A stretch of DNA of 8,795 nt from Sphingomonadaceae bacterium (GCA_013821585.1 JACDGO010000063.1:1-8795), one strand, 5' to 3'; positions 1 to 7,417 are shown, counted from the first letter of the stretch. Numbers and translations are program-made. Notes: a model not told the origin generated them from the sequence alone.

Positions 1-38
1 CACCGTCTAAGCGGATAACCGGCATCCGGCGGAACGAA

Positions 39-1466
39 ATGATTGAGCGTACCAACGACTCGCGGAGGGCTTTCCTGGCTGCTACGGCTGCGACGAGCGG
101 ACTGTTTCTTTTCAAACCCCTCTGCGCCCGGCCTGCATTCACGCCGGAAGCGTTCGGAGCCAAGGGTGACGGCATTACAAATGACAGCGCCGCGTTTGAC
201 GCGCTCGCCCGCGCGGTGAATGCGGCGCGCGGCGGAACGATTGTCCTACGCGACCGAACATATCTTGTCGGCGCGCAGCGAATGGGACGGTCGCGAAGAT
301 TTTCGTTCGATGCGACGCCGCTCCTCGAGCTGCGCGATTGCAATCAATCTGTCTTGATCGAAGGCAACGGCGCTCGGCTTCGGGCACCGTCGGGTTTACG
401 TTACGGCGTATTCGATCGCGGAGGCTCGGCGCTCTTCAAGTCGATGCCTAATGTGGACGGCCGCGATATCGCCACTCCGTATCACGCGATGATCCAGATC
501 GAACGTTGCGGGGAGGTGGTCATCCGCAATATCGAGCTGGACGGAAATATTGCCGGAATGGTGATCGGCGGGCAATATGGCGACACGGGTTGGCAAATTC
601 CGATGATCGGGTTGTTGCTCCGCGACAATTTTGGAAGCGAGTCGATCACCGGCGTTAATAGTCATCACCACGGACAGGACGGCGTGATGATCGATGGGCT
701 CGTTAATAAGCTGATCGGCGCGCCCATCCAAAGGCGGATCGTTGAACTTCGATGCGCTCACAATGGGCGTCAGGGGCTAAGCATTATCGGGGGGGAAGGA
801 TATATATTCGAGAACTGCTCGTTCACATCGACTGGACGCACTGCCATATCGAGTGCACCCGGCGCGGGGGTTGATATTGAAGCCGAAGGCGGCAAGACGA
901 TCAGCGCTATTCACTTCCTTGGCTGCACATTCGCCGACAATGCCGGTTGTGGCATGGTCGCTGACAGCGGCCCGAGCTCGGATGCTCGGTTCATTCGCTG
1001 CACTTTTGTCGGAACGACCTCGTGGTCGGCATGGCCCAGCAAGCCGGGCTACCGCTTCGCTGGCTGTACCTTCGTTGGGCCGTTGGTGCACGCCTTTGGA
1101 AGCGCCAATCCGGCCGACGCCACCGAATTTAGCGACTGTTTGTTCACCGATAATCCTTCCTCAAGTCCCTACGGCCGAGTCTTCGCAGAGCCGCGCGAAG
1201 GATTGCCGATCGTCGACCTGGGTGGCGCCAAGGGCGGTGGTCAGAATGTCCGCTTTATTCGCTGCCGGTTCGAACTGGTTGGCAGCGCGCGGCTTCCATG
1301 GACGTTGGCAAGCACTTATACGGATTGTACGATGCGTCAGCGATCGCCCAAGCTGTCATATCCGCGCGGCACATTCGCTGGCACCACGCACATCACCGGA
1401 CTGGTGGACCTTTATGGATCGACAATCAAAGGACGGGTCATCATCAATAAAAAAACGTTGCCCTGA
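39..1466 (+). CDS. Tat-exported right-handed parallel beta-helix protein (pectate-lyase-3 type)
   Basis: Seen: the 475-residue product begins with a twin-arginine signal. SRRAFL at residues 8-13 is followed by a short hydrophobic stretch to about residue 29, which implies export in folded form. The mature start has the F-GAKGDG-TNDS-AF signature (about 39-53) typical of the Pectate_lyase_3/GH28-related entry coil. The rest is beta-helix-like, with the coil motif FxxCxF recurring at about 257, 293, 318, 340, 364 and 406, and a degenerate copy near 427. A histidine cluster with a nearby Asp (HHHGQD, 209-214) is a possible functional site. I do not see the classical GH28 catalytic set. Start: ATG 39 is preceded by GGCGGA at 28-33 and places the Tat motif close to the N-terminus. 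Inference: in a polysaccharide cluster such a protein may cleave, epimerise or bind the polymer. The substrate and even enzymatic activity are unknown. It is separated by 60 bases from the broken glycosyltransferase downstream. Confidence 0.85.
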   Translation: MIERTNDSRRAFLAATAATSGLFLFKPLCARPAFTPEAFGAKGDGITNDSAAFDALARAVNAARGGTIVLRDRTYLVGAQRMGRSRRFSFDATPLLELRDCNQSVLIEGNGARLRAPSGLRYGVFDRGGSALFKSMPNVDGRDIATPYHAMIQIERCGEVVIRNIELDGNIAGMVIGGQYGDTGWQIPMIGLLLRDNFGSESITGVNSHHHGQDGVMIDGLVNKLIGAPIQRRIVELRCAHNGRQGLSIIGGEGYIFENCSFTSTGRTAISSAPGAGVDIEAEGGKTISAIHFLGCTFADNAGCGMVADSGPSSDARFIRCTFVGTTSWSAWPSKPGYRFAGCTFVGPLVHAFGSANPADATEFSDCLFTDNPSSSPYGRVFAEPREGLPIVDLGGAKGGGQNVRFIRCRFELVGSARLPWTLASTYTDCTMRQRSPKLSYPRGTFAGTTHITGLVDLYGSTIKGRVIINKKTLP

Positions 1467-1526
1467 CCTATCCAAATATATTGATCTGCTCCCATCTTGT
1501 CCGCCATCGCCCATGGGCGCATTTTC

Positions 1527-2172
1527 ATGATTTTGAGCGACATGCCGGGAACCAGCGGTAACCTTCCGCGTGCCACTCTGATTGTGCTAGGGTTTAACCA
1601 AGAAGAGGTAATCGACACCGCCATAAAGGGGGCGTTAGAGCAGGATTACGCTAACCTGGAGAGCATATTGAGCGATGATCGCTCATCCGATCAGACGTTC
1701 CAGCGGATGGAAAGGGCGGTGGGACCAATACCAAGGGTCACACTCTTTAATCTTGAACCGCACGCCCACCAACAATGGCACACTTGCGCACCTGGTGCAG
1801 TATCGAATGCATGCTGGACCGTCTTCTAACTTCTCTGCCGTCAGCGATTTCCGCGCGATTCGGGGGCGCGAGGAGCGCATGATGGAACTTGCTTCGTCGA
1901 TGCACAACACGCTGCGCGCGTTCAGAACCGCGGTGGAGGAAGGCGCCGGAATGCGAGCCGACTGGGGCATGTCGGTCGTTGTGAAAGTTGCGTTGTTGCG
2001 GTCGGATATCGCGTTCTGGGGATTTCGCGCTCAGTGGACGAGCCATTTTATTGACCGCCTAAGGGCGCTGATCCGCGAGGGGCGGCTGTCGCACCTCCGG
2101 TGGATGCTGCCGCGACTCTTTGGATTGACCGGCTTTCTAATTATTAAGCGCGCGCCCGGACTGATGAGCTAG
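1527..2172 (+). pseudogene. Family-2 glycosyltransferase remnant: internal deletion plus frameshift
   Basis: Seen: translation from ATG 1527 gives a GT2 N-terminus. ATLIVLGFNQEE is followed by the nucleotide-binding SDDRSSDQT (the usual SDDxSxDxT), and this frame then runs to a stop at 1827-1829. From about 1750 the family sequence continues in the next frame (LNRTPTNNGTLAHL). Removing one base of TTTAA at 1746-1750 would join the two as VTLF-ILNRTPTN. Directly after GTLAHL, at about 1789-1800, the protein reads VQYRMHAG. In this family that motif belongs near the C-terminus, after the acceptor-binding region. The central part, with the second Asp motif (xGDD/DxD) and the catalytic Asp region, is therefore absent. 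The tail then stays open to TAG 2170-2172. About 214 codons remain, against roughly 300-350 in complete relatives. The product should be inactive as a glycosyltransferase. The long intact tail frame suggests recent decay. An alternative start is ATG 1542. The frameshift alone could be a sequencing error, but the missing middle could not be. Confidence 0.8.
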
Positions 2173-2174
2173 TG
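2170..2174 (+). promoter_or_regulatory. TAGTG stop/start overlap fixing a GTG start
   Basis: The TAG stop of the glycosyltransferase remnant shares its G with a GTG codon that opens the next gene. No clear Shine-Dalgarno sequence lies just upstream. Reinitiation by ribosomes finishing the upstream frame is therefore the likely way the GTG is used (inference). The next in-frame start-type codon lies inside the first Rossmann strand, so a later start is unlikely. Confidence 0.55.
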
Positions 2175-3329
2175 AAAACTTTTCGTTGCCAGCGCGCGCC
2201 GGCCTCGAAGCAAGTCGTTGTGATCGTCGATCCGTCGATCGAATTCACCGGCGCCTTGCGCTGCGCGATTAACATCGGAACTGTCCTTTCACGCCGCGGC
2301 ACCGTTATCCTTGCGATGCCGAGTCGCAGTCGCGTGCCAAAGGATTATTTGTCGGCATTCGATGCCGTTGAGCGACTGCCGATTGTTCAAATTCGACGAA
2401 ATTGGCTTGATTTACTGACTTATTTGCCTGCGTTAATAGTGTCCTCGTGGATGCTTGCGTCGATGCTGAAGCGCTACCGGGCCACTCATCTGGTTTTGAA
2501 TGACATTTATTTGCTTCATGGCTTCGTGTGCCGGCTTCTCGGCTATCGCGGGTGTCTCTTTGTATGGGTTCGCAGCGATCTCGACCAACAGCCCGGGCTG
2601 CTCCGACGCTTGTGGTTGTGGGCGAACCTAAAGTCGGCGGACCGGTTCATTGCGGTTTCAAAGTATATATCAGCGCAGTTGCCGGCGGCCGCCGCACCAG
2701 GGCTGCTTTATGATGCGATCGATATCCCCGTCCGATCTGCCAGTCCGGGTGCAACGGGCACGGCGGTCATCCGTTATGTCGCCAACTATACGCGAGGAAA
2801 GGGACAAGACGTTGCAATTGCCGCCTTTGTAGCGATTGCGTCTAGATTTCCGCGTGCTCGCCTCTGCCTGCATGGGGGCGACATGGGGCTTGACAAGAAC
2901 AGAGCATACCGTGCCGAGCTCGAGGACCAAGCCCGTCGGTCGGGATTTACCGAACGTATCGATATTGGCCCGTTCGCGACGGATCCTATTCCGCTATTCA
3001 TCGACAGCGATATCGCTTTAAATCTGTCAAATTCAGAGAGCTTTTCCATGACTTGTCTCGAGGCGAGCGCGTGCGGCTTGCCGGTTGTCGCAACGCGTTG
3101 CGGTGGTCCCGAGGAAATCATCAGCGATGGTGTCACCGGCTGCCTCGTGCCGACGGCTGATCATGGTGCCGCTGCGCGCGCCCTGACCGGTCTCTTGGCC
3201 AACATGCACGACGCCGCGCGCATGGGCCGCGCGGCCCGAGCCCGCGCTAAAGCGGACTTCAGCCTGTCAAGGTATGCCGATCAACTTGTCACCTTGTTTG
3301 CGGTGGTAGAAATCGGGGCGAGGTCATAG
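2172..3329 (+). CDS. Family-4 glycosyltransferase (GT-B fold)
   Basis: Role: transfers a sugar from a nucleotide-sugar donor to a lipid-linked acceptor at the cytoplasmic face of the inner membrane. Neither sugar can be read from the sequence. Seen: 385 residues, a normal family length. The N-terminal Rossmann-like half begins with VVVIVD (15-20) and includes a hydrophobic stretch around 79-98 that may sit against the membrane. The C-terminal GT4 donor domain has YTRGKGQD (206-213, with the basic residue contacting the phosphates). It also has the E-x7-E motif ESFSMTCLE (289-297), followed by ASACGLPVVAT and CGGPEEII (298-317) and then DGVTGCLVP (319-327). Start: GTG 2172 overlaps the upstream stop by one base. 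No truncation or missing key residue is visible. It is the only intact glycosyltransferase in this window, which matters because its neighbour is broken. Confidence 0.92.
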   Translation: MKTFRCQRAPASKQVVVIVDPSIEFTGALRCAINIGTVLSRRGTVILAMPSRSRVPKDYLSAFDAVERLPIVQIRRNWLDLLTYLPALIVSSWMLASMLKRYRATHLVLNDIYLLHGFVCRLLGYRGCLFVWVRSDLDQQPGLLRRLWLWANLKSADRFIAVSKYISAQLPAAAAPGLLYDAIDIPVRSASPGATGTAVIRYVANYTRGKGQDVAIAAFVAIASRFPRARLCLHGGDMGLDKNRAYRAELEDQARRSGFTERIDIGPFATDPIPLFIDSDIALNLSNSESFSMTCLEASACGLPVVATRCGGPEEIISDGVTGCLVPTADHGAAARALTGLLANMHDAARMGRAARARAKADFSLSRYADQLVTLFAVVEIGARS

Positions 3330-3390
3330 GCTAAAACGGTATGTTTACACGATGGAACGCGGACCCTACGGGCGACATTAGAGAACCCTC

Positions 3391-3396
3391 CGGAAG
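3391..3396 (+). promoter_or_regulatory. Ribosome binding site for the methyltransferase
   Basis: GGAAG at 3392-3396 lies eight bases before ATG 3405. It supports this start and shows that this gene, unlike several neighbours, does not depend on overlap with an upstream stop codon. Confidence 0.5.
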
Positions 3397-3404
3397 ACAT
3401 TCGA

Positions 3405-4376
3405 ATGTACGATTTCGTCGAGCGCGCAAGCTGCCCCGCGTGCCGATCGCTTCACACTCGCCAATTGTTCGAGGCGCCATTTAATTCGCCGGTGGTCGGC
3501 GGATTGATAAGCCGATTTTACGCTCGTGATTCTGAGCTGATCGGCCACGTAACCTACCGGCTCGACAAATGCCTCGTATGCGAATTGGTGTTTCAGCATT
3601 ACATCGGCGGCCGTGCGTTCATGGAGGAGTTATATACCAATTGGGTGGTTGGGACGAACGAGCCCGATACGCAATTTGAAACCTACCGCCGCGACATCGA
3701 GTGCAAGATGCTGTCGCGGGATGCCCATGAAATCCTGACCGCGGCGGCGTTTCTTCAAAAGCCGGTGAGCGCGCTCAAGACGCTCGATTATGGAATGGGA
3801 TGGGCGCTCTGGGCGCGCATCGCAAGCCATCTCGGTTGCGATTCGTACGGAAGCGATCTTTCGGTGCCGCGCATGGACTTCGCCAAAAGACATGGCGTCA
3901 AAGTCCTCATCGACGCCGAGCTCGGCGGGCACCGGTTCGATTTTATCAATACCGAGCAGGTTATGGAGCATTTGCCCCGTCCGCTGGAAACTGTGGAGGC
4001 CCTCGCCGGTTCGTTGCGGCCCGGAGGGATATTGAAGATTTCGGTTCCTCTCGGCGATCACGCTTCGGATGCCGTCAGAGAATTGCGTGCCGCGAAATCC
4101 GTTGACGACTGGAAAAATTTCATGCCGGTTCATCCATTGGAACACATAAACACATTCCGGAGGCATTCGGTGCGAGTGATGGGCGCGAAAGCGGGATTGG
4201 TTGAAGTTCGCCCCAATTGGCTGACCCGCTACGCGCCATACAGGACGCCGGGAACGTGGTCGCTGCGCAAGCCGCGCGCGCTAATGAAGGAATTGATTCG
4301 GCCCTATTATCAGTATCACAACAGTCTGAACCTATATGTCTGGCTGCGAAAGCCAATAGTGTCTGCGGTTTCGTAG
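3405..4376 (+). CDS. SAM-dependent methyltransferase with N-terminal four-cysteine segment
   Basis: Role (inferred): class I SAM-dependent methyltransferase acting on a sugar or sugar nucleotide of the polysaccharide. Seen: 323 residues. An N-terminal CPAC (10-13) and CLVC (56-59) pair looks like a structural zinc site, as in several sugar-modifying methyltransferases. The Rossmann domain follows: motif I LDYGMGWALWA (127-137), the acidic residue after strand beta-2 in YGSDLS (148-153), FDFINTEQVMEHLPRP (178-193) as the motif around strand beta-4, and LRPGGILKISVP (204-215) as the post-motif strand. Motif I ends in Ala-134 where the third Gly of GxGxG is usual, a tolerated change. The C-terminal HPLEHINTF (243-251) is typical of the Methyltransf_23 group. 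It begins 75 bases after the glycosyltransferase with its own Shine-Dalgarno sequence and ends in a TAGTG overlap with the acyltransferase. Whether it makes an O- or C-methyl group cannot be told. It lacks the long C-terminal domain of TylC3-type C-methyltransferases. Confidence 0.85.
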   Translation: MYDFVERASCPACRSLHTRQLFEAPFNSPVVGGLISRFYARDSELIGHVTYRLDKCLVCELVFQHYIGGRAFMEELYTNWVVGTNEPDTQFETYRRDIECKMLSRDAHEILTAAAFLQKPVSALKTLDYGMGWALWARIASHLGCDSYGSDLSVPRMDFAKRHGVKVLIDAELGGHRFDFINTEQVMEHLPRPLETVEALAGSLRPGGILKISVPLGDHASDAVRELRAAKSVDDWKNFMPVHPLEHINTFRRHSVRVMGAKAGLVEVRPNWLTRYAPYRTPGTWSLRKPRALMKELIRPYYQYHNSLNLYVWLRKPIVSAVS

Positions 4377-4378
4377 TG
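4374..4378 (+). promoter_or_regulatory. TAGTG stop/start overlap setting the acyltransferase start
   Basis: The methyltransferase stop TAG (4374-4376) shares its G with GTG 4376. This is the only ATG/GTG/TTG in frame between that stop and Val-36, which is just before the conserved R-x10-H motif, so it is very probably the true start. The arrangement is the same as at 2170-2174. Confidence 0.6.
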
Positions 4379-6388
4379 ACATCTCACGCCACGTTCGTAG
4401 ATTCACCGGCTTCTGATGTACAAAATACTAGTGCAGTACTCACCTCGATTGCGCAAAGTGCGATTCGTCAGGACATTCAGGTGCTGCGCGGATTTGCAGT
4501 GCTTCTGGTGCTTCTGTATCATGCTGGTCTAACTCTATTTGCCGGAGGTTTTTTAGGTGTAGATATATTTTTTGTTATCTCGGGATTTCTTATGACTTCC
4601 CTCATCGTGAGACGATCGACCGAGCATCGCTTCTCGTTCGCGGCATTCTACCTTAACCGTGCGCGACGCTTGTTTCCGGCTCTAGCAGTCGTTGTTCTAG
4701 TGACAGTCTTAACCGCAATCATATTGCTGACCAGGAGCGAATGGCTCCACCTTGCTCAGACCGTCCTTGGAACACTTACTTTTTCGTCGAACATCGTCCT
4801 TTGGCGACAGGCGAGCTATTTTTCCGAAGCAGCGGCGCTAAATCCGCTGTTGCACATCTGGTCATTGTCTCTTGAGGAGCAATTTTACCTTCTCCTGCCC
4901 GTTTTTCTCGTGTTCTCACCCAGCCGATGGCATTTCCCCGCGATGCTCGCCGTTACGCTCGGCAGTTTGCTGCTTTGCATCGCTGTCGTCGGCAGCTCCC
5001 AGCCGGCCGCCTTCTACCTACTTCCAACGCGGGCTTGGGAACTCTTGATCGGTGGGCTGGTTGCGTTGGATAGTCAAAAGGTCGTCAGCTGGTTGGGTAA
5101 AGGCAAGACCGTCATAATGGCGGCGTCGCTCGCCGTTCTCATGTGGGTGCCCCTAACGCTTCCCGCGCAAGGTCTTAGTTTTGCGCATCCCGGGTTTGAT
5201 GCGCTTGCGGTTTGCGTAGCTACGGCGTGTGTGCTCGCGCTCCGCAGCGAGTGGCTTAATGGGAACCTGGTGGCGCGGGCATGCGCCGCGATTGGGACGA
5301 TCTCCTACTCGCTATACTTGGTGCACTGGCCGCTGTTCGCCTTTGCCGCGCATATTTACGCTGGCGGCACGCTCCCGCTAACGCTTCGGCTTACTCTCCT
5401 CTTGTCGTCGTTCGCGCTCGCGCTGTTGCTTCATCGCTTTGTCGAGGCGCGCTACCGATACGCCGGAGGTCGTCCGTTTAGCTGGCTATTAGGTTCCGCC
5501 GCGACTGCGGCTACCCTTTCGACGGCGACCTTCGCTATCGCGCATTCCTATAGGCCCTCCGCCGAGATCGGATCGGCGCGCGTGCCGAACTACGGATTAT
5601 CACCGCTATGTGAACAGATGGACCTGTTCCGGCCGTTACGCGCCTGTATGACTACGGCGGATCCGCGGGTGGTGCTGTGGGGTGACAGCTTCGCGATGCA
5701 ATTGGCGCCCGGGCTCGCGCCGCTCGTGCCCGCGGGAATTGTTCAAGCCACGCGCAGCGAATGTGGGCCCTTCTCGACAATCGCTCCGCGCGACGCAGCG
5801 AGTCACCTCTCATCCCAATGGGCGCGCGATTGCAGAGCCTTCAATCGATCGGTCGAGAATTATATCCTGGCGAATCATTCGATCACCGATGTGGTCGTTT
5901 CGAGCACGTTTGACCGGTATGCCGATCCTCATCGTGTGCTACTCAATGGGGAGAATCGGGTGGTGCCCGGTTCACCGCGTCTCGTCGCAAGTGCCCTCAT
6001 GAGGTTGAATGACCGGCTTGAAAGAGCCGGCAAACGTCTGGTGGTTGTCGGCCCCACGCCGATCGCGGATTATAATGTCGGGCTTTGCCTCGAGCGCCTG
6101 GCAACCGGACTGCCGGTATCGGCACAGCGGTCTACATGCGCGATCGGCCGCGATGCCGAAATGCGGCAGCGCCCTGTTCATGATGCGCTGGATGCCCTTC
6201 GCGAACAAGCAGGTTCGCGCATCACGGTCGTTCGACCCGACCAGCTTCTATGCAACGCCGATCTACAGTGCCGAACCTCGCTCCGGGGAAAGGCATTCTA
6301 CATCGACAAGGGCCATTTAACGCCCGATGGTTCGCGATGGCTATTGGCAAACGCGCGGATAACAGGGCTGGGTGTTAAACCTCGCTGA
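4376..6388 (+). CDS. OafA-type membrane O-acyltransferase with C-terminal SGNH domain
   Basis: Role: acylates (typically acetylates) a hydroxyl of a surface or exported sugar. The acyltransferase_3 membrane domain passes the acyl group across the membrane, and in this family the SGNH domain completes transfer in the periplasm. Seen: 670 residues from GTG 4376. The membrane half runs to about residue 390. It starts with RQDIQVLRGFAVLLVLLYHA (31-50), containing the R-x10-H motif Arg-38/His-49, then the hallmark GGFLGVDIFFVISGFL (57-72). R-R-L-F-P (97-101), WSLSLEEQFYLLLP (162-175) and ISYSLYLVHWPLF (309-321) follow, with about ten hydrophobic segments. The SGNH half has the nucleophile in LWGDSFA (Ser-438) and the Asp/His pair in DKGHLTPDG (Asp-644, His-647). 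All expected catalytic residues are present and the length is normal. Reading can be extended upstream to a TTG at 4217, but that would lie inside the methyltransferase and is rejected. The acceptor sugar is unknown. Confidence 0.93.
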   Translation: MTSHATFVDSPASDVQNTSAVLTSIAQSAIRQDIQVLRGFAVLLVLLYHAGLTLFAGGFLGVDIFFVISGFLMTSLIVRRSTEHRFSFAAFYLNRARRLFPALAVVVLVTVLTAIILLTRSEWLHLAQTVLGTLTFSSNIVLWRQASYFSEAAALNPLLHIWSLSLEEQFYLLLPVFLVFSPSRWHFPAMLAVTLGSLLLCIAVVGSSQPAAFYLLPTRAWELLIGGLVALDSQKVVSWLGKGKTVIMAASLAVLMWVPLTLPAQGLSFAHPGFDALAVCVATACVLALRSEWLNGNLVARACAAIGTISYSLYLVHWPLFAFAAHIYAGGTLPLTLRLTLLLSSFALALLLHRFVEARYRYAGGRPFSWLLGSAATAATLSTATFAIAHSYRPSAEIGSARVPNYGLSPLCEQMDLFRPLRACMTTADPRVVLWGDSFAMQLAPGLAPLVPAGIVQATRSECGPFSTIAPRDAASHLSSQWARDCRAFNRSVENYILANHSITDVVVSSTFDRYADPHRVLLNGENRVVPGSPRLVASALMRLNDRLERAGKRLVVVGPTPIADYNVGLCLERLATGLPVSAQRSTCAIGRDAEMRQRPVHDALDALREQAGSRITVVRPDQLLCNADLQCRTSLRGKAFYIDKGHLTPDGSRWLLANARITGLGVKPR

Positions 6389-6490
6389 GCGATCCCGGCG
6401 TGCACCCGCCCAAAACACCAAAGTTCGCGGGGGTTGGATAGATTAGGGTCATCGCTTAGTGGACGGGGGAGTGCTTAAAGCGAGAGTTTG

Positions 6491-7417
6491 ATGAATTTTC
6501 AAGTGCACGGGCTCGCGGATGTCCAGACCGGTTTGATCGGCGAACACAGTCAAATCTGGCAGTATTGCGTCGTTCTGCCCGGTGCCCGGATCGGCAGAGA
6601 CGTGAACATCTGCTCGCACTGTCTGATCGAGAACGATGTCGTGATCGGCGATCGCGCGACGATCAAGTCGGGAGTGCAGTTGTGGGATGGCCTGCGCATC
6701 GGCAACGACGTCTTCGTCGGGCCAAACGTCAGTTTTTCCAACGACCGCTTCCCGCGCAGCAAACACTACCCCGCCAAATTTGTCGAGACCGTGATCGAGG
6801 ACGGGGCGTCGATCGGCGCGGGCGCGGTCATCCTGCCGGGTGTTCGGATAGGCAAGGGTTCGATGGTCGGTGCGGGCGCCGTCGTGAATCGGCCCGTGCC
6901 GCCGCATGCGATCGTAGTTGGCAATCCGGCGCGCATTGTGGGTTACGTTGGGGCCGGCGACGCCGCCAGGTCGCTTCCGCCCGGGCCAGTCGAGAGCGCA
7001 GAATCGAAGGTTGCGGGGGTTCGACTTCTGCAGCTGCCCAGATTCAGCGACCTGCGCGGCAGCCTGAGCGTGGGAGAGTTCGGCAAGCACATCCCCTTTC
7101 AGCCGCGGCGCGTGTTTGTGGTATTCGACGTGCCCAGCCGCGAGACGCGGGGAGAGCACGCCCATTACAAATGCGAAGAAGTGTTGATCTGCGTGCACGG
7201 AAGTCTCGAAGTCGTCGCTGACGACGGCTTCAACAGGATGACTTACTTGCTCGACCGTCCCGATCTGGGGGTCTACCTCCCCGCCAGCGTGTGGCGCACG
7301 CACTATCGGTATACGGGGGACGCGGTGATGATCGCGCTGGCGTCACACCACTATAATGCCGACGACTATATCCGCGATTACGAGGAATTTCTGACGCATG
7401 TCGGAAGCCCGGGATGA
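6491..7417 (+). CDS. Bifunctional sugar N-acetyltransferase / dTDP-sugar 3,4-ketoisomerase (WxcM/FdtD-like fusion)
   Basis: Role: the C-terminal domain would isomerise dTDP-4-keto-6-deoxyglucose to the 3-keto sugar. The N-terminal domain would acetylate the 3-amino group added by the aminotransferase next door. The end product would be dTDP-Fuc3NAc or dTDP-Qui3NAc. Seen: 308 residues. Residues 1-153 are a left-handed beta-helix with hexapeptide repeats ([32 protein letters not shown]). They include the loop [13 protein letters not shown] (79-91) typical of QdtC/FdtC-like acetyltransferases and end in [13 protein letters not shown] linker (about 154-175) leads to a cupin (176-308) with RGSL (189-192), [19 protein letters not shown] (220-238, the paired catalytic-type His-223/His-225), [11 protein letters not shown] (261-271) and [14 protein letters not shown] (284-297). 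Known family: WxcM of Xanthomonas and FdtD of Shewanella have this domain order. Start: ATG 6491 fits family N-termini and has GAGAG at 6482-6486; TTG 6488 is the alternative. The stop overlaps the next ATG by four bases. Confidence 0.93.
   Translation: MNFQVHGLADVQTGLIGEHSQIWQYCVVLPGARIGRDVNICSHCLIENDVVIGDRATIKSGVQLWDGLRIGNDVFVGPNVSFSNDRFPRSKHYPAKFVETVIEDGASIGAGAVILPGVRIGKGSMVGAGAVVNRPVPPHAIVVGNPARIVGYVGAGDAARSLPPGPVESAESKVAGVRLLQLPRFSDLRGSLSVGEFGKHIPFQPRRVFVVFDVPSRETRGEHAHYKCEEVLICVHGSLEVVADDGFNRMTYLLDRPDLGVYLPASVWRTHYRYTGDAVMIALASHHYNADDYIRDYEEFLTHVGSPG

Noticed and set aside
1508..1519. Perfect 12-base palindrome CGCCCATGGGCG just before the broken glycosyltransferase
   Set aside because: It has no loop and only a weak T-containing stretch after it, so it is a poor terminator. 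A single short palindrome is not enough to call an operator.
853..1530. 225-codon open frame on the plus strand inside the beta-helix gene
   Set aside because: Out of frame with a well-supported gene. The translation is Ser/Arg/Pro-rich low-complexity sequence with no motif.
3330..3404. Search for a small gene or regulatory element between the glycosyltransferase and methyltransferase
   Set aside because: No hairpin with a T-run, no convincing promoter boxes and no short frame with its own ribosome site beyond the GGAAG serving ATG 3405.
4217..4375. Possible 53-residue N-terminal extension of the acyltransferase from TTG 4217
   Set aside because: It would overlap the conserved end of the methyltransferase by about 160 bases, and the extension resembles no acyltransferase N-terminus. 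GTG 4376 is a better start.
6389..6490. Search for a terminator or promoter in the largest intergenic gap
   Set aside because: Only an imperfect pairing between ACCCGC near 6404 and GCGGGGGT near 6427 was found, with no T-run. A TTGGAT near 6434 has no good -10 element at the right distance. Nothing supportable.
6481..6493. AGAGTTTGATG resembles the conserved 5' end of 16S rRNA
   Set aside because: The match stops after about ten bases and the following sequence is a clear coding start. Chance similarity.
6449..7303. Long open frame (284 codons) on the minus strand
   Set aside because: It is antisense to the acetyltransferase-ketoisomerase, whose both domains are clear. The translation is His/Asp/Arg-rich without any recognisable motif, as expected for a mirror frame in GC-rich DNA.
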